Assembly (NCBI GenBank): GCA_017624795.1
Contig: JAGAMJ010000041.1
Location: forward strand, 1 to 5,009
Reading direction: 5' to 3'
DNA: 5,009 nt
Origin: Clostridia bacterium
GTDB lineage: Bacteria; Bacillota; Clostridia; Oscillospirales; CAG-272
The number at the start of each line of letters is the position of its first letter. Within the stretch, counting starts at the first letter, position 1. Positions 1 through 5,009 of this stretch are shown here, in pieces. The notes beneath the pieces are model-generated. The model saw only the letters and a program-made list of their open reading frames with translations. It did no database searches and was not told where the DNA came from. A program made the position numbers and the translations under genes.

Positions 1-714
1 GAAGTTGCGGTTGAAGCTGCTGAGCGTCTGAAAGCCACTGTCAAGGGCGCAGCCGAGAATGCTTTGATCGGTGGTTCCCAGCAGGTGGCAGGCGTGGTTG
101 AGGCGATAGATATTGAGGTACTCGTGAAAGCGAATGCCAACCGCCTTGGCAAAGGCACGGGAGAGATACGAGCTATTATAGCGCAAGCGATGCGAGAGCT
201 TTTGCAGCGAACAATCCTCCTTGAAATGCTCCTCAATATATAAAAAGGTCTTGCTAAGCAGGTCCGCGTCCTTTTTATCCTTTTTTTCAACGTATTCGGC
301 GACCCCGTCAAAGGCATCGCAAAGCAGATACAAAAGCCCTTTCCTTGCAAGCATACTTTTTCCGTCAACACCTTGCAATTGATCAAGGATCTCCTCGCCG
401 GGCTTAAAAAAATTGCTTTTCGGCGTGTATCCCTTGATCCTGTTATAATAGTACTCCACCAAAAAGGGCGAGAAGATCAGCAAAATGTGCTGATTTTCCG
501 ACGCGACAAGTGAGTGGATCTGATCGGGAAAGACCAACACGCCCTCCCCTCTCCTGATATGATATTTGACGCCGTCGATCAGAACCTCCATCACACCGCT
601 TGTTGAAAGAATACATTCAAAGCAAGGATGCATGTGCGCGGGAAAGCTGAAATTGATCCCCTGCTCCACGGCAAAGTGGTCAGCCGTTGCGGGGTGATTG
701 AGCTGATAAAACAC
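1..714 (-). CDS. AraC-family transcriptional regulator with cupin-like sensor domain (partial, C-terminus cut by window edge)
   Basis: Reading the minus strand from a GTG at 714 gives 238 codons without a stop, running off the window. Residues about 20-80 resemble the AraC-type cupin sensor: a His-rich HMHPCFE stretch (27-33), then alternating beta-like strands with a PDQIHS turn (63-68). Residues about 168-201 form the first helix-turn-helix (SLQKLSHRLRYNSSYLSRAF) and about 218-238 begin the second, with the family signature pattern ALDSGFQTLSSFNRNF. Comparable regulators are about 260-290 residues, so some 20-50 are probably missing beyond the window. It has no periplasmic-binding-protein-like domain, unlike E. 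coli XylR. GTG is chosen because GGAGG lies 5 nt upstream. It is divergent from xylB, so it probably senses a pentose or pentoside and controls the xyl operon; that target is inferred. Family confidence is high, ligand unknown. Confidence 0.93.
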   Translation of the reverse strand, partial: MFYQLNHPATADHFAVEQGINFSFPAHMHPCFECILSTSGVMEVLIDGVKYHIRRGEGVLVFPDQIHSLVASENQHILLIFSPFLVEYYYNRIKGYTPKSNFFKPGEEILDQLQGVDGKSMLARKGLLYLLCDAFDGVAEYVEKKDKKDADLLSKTFLYIEEHFKEDCSLQKLSHRLRYNSSYLSRAFAKAVGIRFHEYLNIYRLNHACHLLGTTDQSILGCALDSGFQTLSSFNRNF

Positions 715-719
715 GCTAT

Positions 720-724
720 CCTCC
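720..724 (-). promoter_or_regulatory. Ribosome binding site deciding the GTG start of the AraC-type regulator
   Basis: On the minus strand GGAGG ends 5 nt before the GTG at 714. There is no in-frame ATG nearby; the next in-frame ATG is at residue 28, inside the cupin motif. GTG at 714 is therefore the best start. Confidence 0.75.
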
Positions 725-747
725 AAAAGGTAAAATTTTGCACATAT

Positions 748-776
748 ATTATATCAAAAAAGCAAAGAAAAGTCAA
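748..776 (-). promoter_or_regulatory. Sigma-A-type promoter of the AraC-type regulator
   Basis: On the minus strand TTGACT (-35, 776-771) is followed after exactly 17 bp by TATAAT (-10, 753-748). This matches 5 of 6 and 6 of 6 consensus bases. Transcription would start near 741, giving a leader of about 27 nt that contains the GGAGG at 724-720. The -35 lies next to the inverted repeat at 778-792, so binding there could affect both directions of transcription. Confidence 0.8.
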
Positions 777-777
777 G

Positions 778-792
778 TTCTATGTGATAGAA
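778..792. promoter_or_regulatory. Inverted repeat in the divergent xyl control region, candidate operator
   Basis: TTCTAT (778-783), GTG, ATAGAA (787-792) is a perfect inverted repeat with 6-bp arms and a 3-bp centre. It overlaps the likely -10 of xylB and sits 1 bp from the -35 of the divergent regulator. That is a fitting place for a regulator to act on both promoters. AraC-family sites are more often direct repeats, so a different protein might bind here. The repeat is seen directly; its function is inferred. Confidence 0.45.
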
Positions 793-793
793 T
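785..793 (+). promoter_or_regulatory. Probable extended -10 of the xylBA promoter
   Basis: TG (785-786), one base, then TAGAAT (788-793) fits an extended -10 element (TGnTATAAT) with one mismatch. No recognisable -35 lies 16-18 bp upstream, where the sequence is A-rich. Together this suggests a promoter needing an activator or relying on the extended -10. Transcription would begin near 800, giving a leader of only about 16 nt before the xylB ATG. Confidence 0.45.
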
Positions 794-801
794 GGTCTTA
801 T

Positions 802-807
802 AGGAGG
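802..807 (+). promoter_or_regulatory. Ribosome binding site deciding the xylB start
   Basis: AGGAGG lies 8 nt upstream of the ATG at 816, ideal spacing. An in-frame GTG at 807 would add three residues but overlaps this site, so ATG 816 is preferred. The resulting N-terminus MKHYIGVDLGTSS is also what FGGY kinases usually show. Confidence 0.85.
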
Positions 808-815
808 TGTTGTGT

Positions 816-2294
816 ATGAAGCATTATATCGGTGTCGACCTTGGCACATCATCGATCAAGCTGTTGCTTGTGAGCGAGCAGGGAGAGATCCTTCGCTCGA
901 TCTCGCGCGAGTATCCCATCTATTATCCGAAATCAGGGTATAGCGAACAAAACCCAAAGGATTGGTGGAACGCCTTTCTTGACGGCATGAAGGAGCTGCT
1001 TTGCGGTATCCCTGCGGACTCTGTCCGCGCCATCGGCGTTGCGGGGCAGATGCACGGGCTTGTGATCCTTGACGAGCGCGACACGGTCATTCGCCCCGCC
1101 ATTCTCTGGAACGACGGCAGGACCGAAAAGCAGACCGCATACCTCAACGAGGTCATCGGAAAGGATACGCTGTTTGCCTATACGGGCAACATCGCCTTTG
1201 CGGGCTTCACCGCGCCTAAAATTTTGTGGCTTCGCGAGAACGAACCGCAAAATTTTGAAAAGATCAAAAAGATCATGCTGCCCAAGGACTATATCAACTA
1301 TCTGCTCACGGGCGTGCATTGTACCGACTATTCGGACGCTGCGGGCATGCTGCTGCTTGACGTGAAAAACAAGCGCTGGTCGAAGGAAATGCTTGACGTG
1401 TGCGGTGTGAACGAGTGTCAGATGCCAAAGCTGTTTGAGAGCTTTGAGCGCGTCGGGCACATCAAAAAAGAGCTCGCCGACCTGCTTGGCATCAGCCGTG
1501 ACGCAGTGGTCGTTGCGGGTGCGGGCGACAACGCGGGCGCGGCGATCGGCACGGCGACCGTCGGCGAGGGCAAGTGCAACATCTCACTTGGCACGTCGGG
1601 CACGATCTTCGTTTCCAGCGACAGCTTTTCGGGCGACGCAGCGCAAGCGATCCACGCCTTCTGCCACGCGGACGGCGGCTATCATCTGATGGGCTGCATC
1701 CTTTCCGCCGCTTCCTGCAACAAGTGGTTCTGCGACGAAATTTTGAACACGAAGGACTACAAAACCGAAGAATCGGCGGTAAAGGCGGAGCGCCTCGGCA
1801 AAAACGAGGTCTTTTTCCTTCCCTATCTCATGGGCGAGCGCAGCCCCATCAACGACGTAAACGCCACGGGGCTGTTCATCGGGCTTCGCCCAAGCACCGC
1901 AAGGGCGGACATGTACCAAGCGGTGCTGGAGGGCGTTGCCTTTGCCATTAAGGACAATCTTGAAATCATCAAGCGCTTCGGCGTTGACGTGAAAAGCAGC
2001 TGCCTTTGCGGCGGCGGCGCGAAGTCGAAGCTATGGCGCGAGATCCTTGCAAACGTGCTGGATATTGAGCTGAATATCCCCGTGACCGAGCAGGGCCCCG
2101 GCTACGGTGCGGCGCTCCTTGCTATGGTGGGCGCGGGCGATCTTGCAAGCGTGCGGGAAGCCGCAGACCAATTCTTTTCGATCAAGGAAACCGTAAAGCC
2201 CGACAGGGCGCTTTCGGCGCTTTACGCCGAGCGTTATGAAAAATACCGCAGGATCTATCCCGCGGTCAAAAATCTATATCAAAATATGAAATAA
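816..2294 (+). CDS. xylB: Xylulokinase (D-xylulose kinase, FGGY family)
   Basis: This cytoplasmic enzyme phosphorylates D-xylulose with ATP to D-xylulose 5-phosphate. The 492-residue product is a normal length for XylB. The N-terminal FGGY domain (about 1-245) opens with the phosphate-binding motif DLGTSSIK (8-15), then GQMHG (77-81) and LWNDGR (97-102), both typical of xylulokinases. GAGDNAG holds the likely catalytic base D238, matching Asp233 of E. coli XylB. The C-terminal FGGY domain (about 250-440) carries GTSGT (259-263), GERSP (340-344) and the adenine-side loop CGGGAKSKLWR (398-408). No disruption is seen. The stop is 14 bp before xylA, so the two genes are probably co-transcribed from the promoter upstream of 816. 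Other FGGY kinases (ribulokinase, gluconate or glycerol kinase) are less likely given GQMHG and the adjacent xylose isomerase. Confidence 0.96.
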   Translation: MKHYIGVDLGTSSIKLLLVSEQGEILRSISREYPIYYPKSGYSEQNPKDWWNAFLDGMKELLCGIPADSVRAIGVAGQMHGLVILDERDTVIRPAILWNDGRTEKQTAYLNEVIGKDTLFAYTGNIAFAGFTAPKILWLRENEPQNFEKIKKIMLPKDYINYLLTGVHCTDYSDAAGMLLLDVKNKRWSKEMLDVCGVNECQMPKLFESFERVGHIKKELADLLGISRDAVVVAGAGDNAGAAIGTATVGEGKCNISLGTSGTIFVSSDSFSGDAAQAIHAFCHADGGYHLMGCILSAASCNKWFCDEILNTKDYKTEESAVKAERLGKNEVFFLPYLMGERSPINDVNATGLFIGLRPSTARADMYQAVLEGVAFAIKDNLEIIKRFGVDVKSSCLCGGGAKSKLWREILANVLDIELNIPVTEQGPGYGAALLAMVGAGDLASVREAADQFFSIKETVKPDRALSALYAERYEKYRRIYPAVKNLYQNMK

Positions 2295-2308
2295 AAGGAG
2301 CTACGACC

Positions 2309-3625
2309 ATGAGTGAAATTTTTAAGAACATTCCCGAGATCAAATACGAGGGCAAGGACAGCAAAAATCCCCTTGCGTTCCGCTACTACGACGCAAACAG
2401 AGTGATCCTTGGCAAGAAGATGAGCGAGCATCTGCCCTTCGCAATGGCTTGGTGGCACAATCTTTGCGCCGCGGGCACCGATATGTTCGGCAGAGATACC
2501 GCCGACAAGAGCTTCAACGCCGAAAAAGGCACGATGGCACACGCCAAGGCAAAGGTCGACGCAGGCTTTGAGTTCATGCAAAAGCTTGGCATCAAGTATT
2601 TTTGCTTCCACGACGTCGACCTTGTGCCCGAAGCCGACGACATCAAGGAAACCAACCGCCGCCTTGACGAGATCACCGACTACATTTTGGAAAAGATGCA
2701 GGGCACGGATATCAAGTGCCTTTGGGGTACGGCAAATATGTTCTCCAACCCCCGTTTCATGAACGGCGCGGGCAGCACCAGCTCGGTTGACGTTTACTGC
2801 TTCGCGGCGGCACAGATCAAAAAGGCGCTGGAGCTGACCGTCAAGCTCGGCGGCAGAGGGTACGTTTTCTGGGGCGGTCGCGAGGGCTATGAAACGCTGC
2901 TGAACACCGACGTCAAGTTCGAGCAGGAAAACATCGCGGCACTGATGAGAATGGCAGTTGATTACGGTCGCAGCATCGGCTTTACGGGTGATTTCTACAT
3001 TGAGCCCAAGCCCAAGGAGCCCATGAGGCATCAGTACGACTTCGACGCGGCGACCGCGATCGGCTTCCTGCGTCAGTATGGGCTTGACAAGGACTTCAAG
3101 ATGAACATTGAGGCAAATCACGCAACCCTCGCGGGCCACACCTTCGAGCATGAGCTGCGTATTTCTGCCATCAACGGCATGCTCGGCTCGATCGACGCAA
3201 ACCAGGGTGACTATCTGCTCGGATGGGATACCGACGAATTCCCCTCGGACGTTTACAGCGCGACCATGTGTATGCTTGAGGTGCTGCGGGCAGGGGGGCT
3301 GACGGGCGGCTTCAATTTCGATGCCAAAAACCGCAGGCCCAGCAACACCTATGAGGATATGTTCTACGGCTTTATCCTTGGTATGGATACCTTTGCACTG
3401 GGACTTATCAACGCCGCAAAGATCATAGAGGACGGTCGCCTTGACGCGTTCGTCAAGCAAAAATATCAGTCCTTTGAAAGCCCCGTTGGCGAAAAGATCC
3501 GCAGCGGCAAGGCGACCCTTGCCGAGCTTGCCGCGCGCGCTGAGGAAATGGGCGCACCCGCAAATCCCGCCAGCGGCAGACAGGAATATCTGCTTGGCAT
3601 CGTCAACTCCATTCTTTTCAACTGA
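2309..3625 (+). CDS. xylA: Xylose isomerase, class II (long form)
   Basis: It interconverts D-xylose and D-xylulose in the cytoplasm with two divalent metal ions (Mg, Mn or Co) in a TIM barrel. The 438-residue length and N-terminal extension mark the class II group. Catalytic residues fall at the family positions: H101 and D104 in CFHDVD, E232 and K234 in IEPKPKEP, E268 and H271 in NIEANHA, D296 in SIDANQGD, and D307 and D309 in GWDTDEF. The last metal-binding Asp is D338 in FNFDAK, where the family usually has 339, because one residue is missing just before it. VFWGGREGYE is also typical. AAAGGAG (2294-2300) stands 8 nt before the ATG and overlaps the xylB stop, supporting an xylBA operon. 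From recalled sequences it resembles clostridial XylA such as that of Clostridium phytofermentans. Confidence 0.98.
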   Translation: MSEIFKNIPEIKYEGKDSKNPLAFRYYDANRVILGKKMSEHLPFAMAWWHNLCAAGTDMFGRDTADKSFNAEKGTMAHAKAKVDAGFEFMQKLGIKYFCFHDVDLVPEADDIKETNRRLDEITDYILEKMQGTDIKCLWGTANMFSNPRFMNGAGSTSSVDVYCFAAAQIKKALELTVKLGGRGYVFWGGREGYETLLNTDVKFEQENIAALMRMAVDYGRSIGFTGDFYIEPKPKEPMRHQYDFDAATAIGFLRQYGLDKDFKMNIEANHATLAGHTFEHELRISAINGMLGSIDANQGDYLLGWDTDEFPSDVYSATMCMLEVLRAGGLTGGFNFDAKNRRPSNTYEDMFYGFILGMDTFALGLINAAKIIEDGRLDAFVKQKYQSFESPVGEKIRSGKATLAELAARAEEMGAPANPASGRQEYLLGIVNSILFN

Positions 3626-3645
3626 TCACCAAAGAAAATGGCATC

Positions 3646-3672
3646 TTGACAAGTCCGATCAGCCCTTAAAAT
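3646..3672 (+). promoter_or_regulatory. Possible second, upstream promoter before the oxidoreductase gene
   Basis: TTGACA (3646-3651) is followed after 15 bp by TAAAAT (3667-3672). The boxes are good, but the spacer is shorter than the usual 16-18 bp. The site lies just upstream of a much better promoter at 3677-3705, so it may be chance. Confidence 0.25.
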
Positions 3673-3694
3673 AGTATTGACACTATCAACTATT
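3670..3694. promoter_or_regulatory. Nested inverted repeats around the -35 box, candidate operator
   Basis: AATAGT (3670-3675) and ACTATT (3689-3694) are perfect 6-bp inverted arms separated by 13 bp. Two shorter inverted pairs overlap them: ATAGT/ACTAT (3671-3675 and 3682-3686) and TTGA/TCAA (3677-3680 and 3686-3689). ACTAT also occurs twice in direct orientation (3682-3686 and 3689-3693). The whole patch covers the -35 hexamer and most of the spacer of the consensus promoter, where a repressor would block RNA polymerase. The repeats are seen directly; the operator role is inferred, and short arms in AT-rich DNA can arise by chance. Confidence 0.35.
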
Positions 3695-3705
3695 CTTGTT
3701 ATAAT
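3677..3705 (+). promoter_or_regulatory. Full-consensus sigma-A promoter of the FAD oxidoreductase gene
   Basis: TTGACA (3677-3682), a 17-bp spacer and TATAAT (3700-3705) match both consensus hexamers at every base. TG at 3697-3698 adds an extended -10. Transcription would start near 3712, giving a leader of about 25 nt to the ATG at 3737. Such a strong promoter suggests either high constitutive expression or tight repression. Confidence 0.85.
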
Positions 3706-3736
3706 AAAATGACTGCTAACATAGAAAGGGCTTTGT

Positions 3737-4996
3737 ATGGATATGCAATATGACGTTGTAGTCGCGGGGGCAGGCCCCGCCGGCATTGGCGCCGCCTTAG
3801 AGGCGGCACGCTCGGGCGTTAAGGTCGCCCTGATCGAGCGCTACGGGTGCGTAGGCGGAAATCTGACCTTGGGGTATGTCGGCCCTTTAATGGGGCGTGT
3901 TTGCGCCGGCACGATGGCAGAGGAGATTGAGGATCTTATTTGCACGAAAAGAGGAAAGGTCCCTGATTTTGAGCAGGCGAAGATCGCGCTGATTGAGGTG
4001 CTGGACAAGGCGGGTGTCGACGTTTACTTACAAACTGCGGTCGTTGGCGCCGAGAAAAAGGGCGAACGGCTTGAAAAAGTGCGTACCGCGGGCAAATTCG
4101 GTGAGATCGAATTTTGCGCGAAGGTCTTTATCGACGCCACGGGCGACGGTGACCTTGCGGTGCAAAGCAGCTGCCCCTTCGAGATCGGCAGAGAAGGCGA
4201 CGGGCTTGTGCAGCCCGTTACGCTGATGTTCGTGATCGAGGGCGTCGATCAAGATCAGACACTGCTTTGCAAGCACGAGGAGCATTATACCGAGCTTGGC
4301 GACGGTCGCGAATATCTGGATCTTTGCCACAAGGCGTGCGAGAGTGGTAAGCTGCCCAAAAACGTCAATATTGTGCGTCTTTACAATACCGATAAAGCGA
4401 CCGAGCGTATGGTCAACGCCACGCAGGAAAACTATATCGACCCCTTGGATCCCCTTGCCGTATACCGTGCCGAGGTCGAGCTGCGCTCGCAGATCAAAAA
4501 AATCATGGACTTTTTGAAAAACAATATCCCCGGCTTTGAAAATATTCGCATAAAGGGCAGTGCCTCTACTCTTGGTGTGCGCGAATCCCGTCGGATCACG
4601 GGACGGTATCTGCTCACCGAGCAGGACCTGATGGAGGGCAAGACCTTCCCCGACGCGGTCGTGCACAATGCGTATTTCGCAATGGATATCCACAACCCCG
4701 CAGGACCGGGACAGTCGGTAAACGAGAAGGGCGTTCCCAACAAGCCAAAGCCCTATGATATTCCCTTCTCGGCGATGTGCCCCCTTGGCTGCGACAATCT
4801 GATCGTCGCGGGCCGTTGCATTTCGGGCACGCACGTGGCACATTCTTCTTACCGCGTGATGCGGATCTGCATCGCCATGGGCCAAGCCGCGGGTGCGGCA
4901 GGCGCGATCATGTGCAACACGGGTGACACAACGCACACGCTGGATCCCCAATTGATCCGCCGCCACCTCGTTTCCCGTGGCGTCGCGCTGGAATAA
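3737..4996 (+). CDS. FAD-dependent oxidoreductase (PF12831-type), substrate unknown
   Basis: The 419-residue product is a predicted cytoplasmic flavoprotein; no signal peptide or membrane segment is visible. It opens with an FAD Rossmann fold: beta strand YDVVVAG, GAGPAG (11-16), and E34 ending the second strand (VALIER), which would hold the ribose. VGGNLT (39-44) follows, typical of this family. DATGDGD (133-139) is the second flavin-contact motif. RESRR (282-286) and DIHNPAG (317-323) are further family-like segments, and NLIVAGRCISGTHVAHSSYR (354-373) is the C-terminal flavin-closing motif. The ATG at 3737 follows GAAAGGG by 6 nt; an ATG at 3743 is a less likely alternative. It lies 111 bp after xylA and has its own promoter. 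A role in oxidising a sugar-derived or other substrate is possible but rests only on position; no substrate can be named. Confidence 0.9.
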   Translation: MDMQYDVVVAGAGPAGIGAALEAARSGVKVALIERYGCVGGNLTLGYVGPLMGRVCAGTMAEEIEDLICTKRGKVPDFEQAKIALIEVLDKAGVDVYLQTAVVGAEKKGERLEKVRTAGKFGEIEFCAKVFIDATGDGDLAVQSSCPFEIGREGDGLVQPVTLMFVIEGVDQDQTLLCKHEEHYTELGDGREYLDLCHKACESGKLPKNVNIVRLYNTDKATERMVNATQENYIDPLDPLAVYRAEVELRSQIKKIMDFLKNNIPGFENIRIKGSASTLGVRESRRITGRYLLTEQDLMEGKTFPDAVVHNAYFAMDIHNPAGPGQSVNEKGVPNKPKPYDIPFSAMCPLGCDNLIVAGRCISGTHVAHSSYRVMRICIAMGQAAGAAGAIMCNTGDTTHTLDPQLIRRHLVSRGVALE

Positions 4997-5009
4997 ATGA
5001 CAAAGCCCC
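4997..5009 (+). CDS. Possible start of a further gene, cut by the window edge
   Basis: ATG at 4997 directly follows the oxidoreductase stop codon (TAA then ATG) and reads MTKP before the window ends. Immediate adjacency is common for coupled genes in an operon. The upstream sequence shows only a weak CTGGA-like ribosome binding site, and four codons cannot establish a gene. Confidence 0.2.

Noticed and set aside
732..739. AAAATTTT palindrome in the regulator leader
   Set aside because: It is short, simple AT-rich sequence that is expected by chance in an intergenic region.
591..776. Minus-strand 61-codon frame starting upstream of the regulator
   Set aside because: It is in a different frame from the AraC-type protein, would start at the promoter -35, and stops inside the regulator gene.
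807..815. GTG at 807 as an earlier xylB start
   Set aside because: It overlaps the AGGAGG that is ideally placed for ATG 816, and the extra residues are not part of the usual FGGY N-terminus.
715..815. Catabolite-responsive (cre) site for CcpA
   Set aside because: I looked in this gap and in 3626-3736 for the TGNAANCGNTNNCA pattern and found no acceptable match.
628..819. Plus-strand 63-codon frame across the regulator's 5' end and the control region
   Set aside because: It covers the cupin coding region, both promoters and the xylB ribosome binding site; its translation is unlike a protein and it has no ribosome binding site.
933..1460. Minus-strand open frame (175 codons) opposite xylB
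   Set aside because: It overlaps the conserved XylB N-terminal domain and has no motifs of its own.
2279..3460. Long minus-strand open frame (393 codons) opposite xylA
   Set aside because: It is antisense to an xylA with intact catalytic residues throughout, and the translation has no recognisable domain. Such frames are common opposite GC-rich genes.
3622..3662. CTGATC (3622-3627) and GATCAG (3657-3662) as an xylA terminator hairpin
   Set aside because: The arms are only 6 bp with a 29-nt loop, the stem is not GC-rich, and no T-run follows. I see no intrinsic terminator in this gap.
4028..4966. Minus-strand open frame (312 codons) opposite the oxidoreductase
   Set aside because: It lies fully within a well-supported gene on the other strand and shows no family motifs; it is a codon-bias shadow.

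Overview
The window holds a D-xylose catabolism locus: a divergent AraC-type regulator, then xylulokinase and xylose isomerase, then an FAD-dependent oxidoreductase of unknown substrate. Strong AGGAGG-type ribosome binding sites, near-consensus TTGACA/TATAAT promoters (one with an extended -10), AT-rich gaps between moderately GC-rich genes, and a class II (long) xylose isomerase together suggest a Gram-positive anaerobe of the Clostridia type. That placement is an inference from style and protein resemblance, not from a search.

Layout. Positions 1-714 (minus strand) carry a partial AraC-family regulator with an N-terminal cupin-like sensor and a C-terminal double helix-turn-helix. It starts at GTG and its 3' end is cut by the window edge. 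Positions 715-815 are a 101-bp divergent control region. It holds a good minus-strand promoter for the regulator, a likely plus-strand extended -10 for the xyl genes, and a perfect 6-3-6 inverted repeat over that -10. xylB (816-2294) and xylA (2309-3625) follow with a 14-bp gap, each with its own ribosome binding site, and almost certainly form one operon. Positions 3626-3736 are a 111-bp gap with a fully consensus promoter and inverted repeats around its -35, and no clear terminator. An FAD-dependent oxidoreductase of the PF12831 type fills 3737-4996. An ATG directly after its stop may begin another gene that leaves the window.

How they work together. Xylose isomerase converts D-xylose to D-xylulose, and xylulokinase makes D-xylulose 5-phosphate for the pentose phosphate or phosphoketolase pathway. 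The divergent AraC-type protein is the natural candidate for sugar-responsive control, although neither its ligand nor its targets can be read from sequence. The oxidoreductase has its own strong promoter, so it may be a separately controlled unit; any role in sugar metabolism rests only on position. No transporter, RNA gene, mobile element or CRISPR array is visible. I see no clear evidence of a new biological system; the most open points are the oxidoreductase and the two palindromic control sites.
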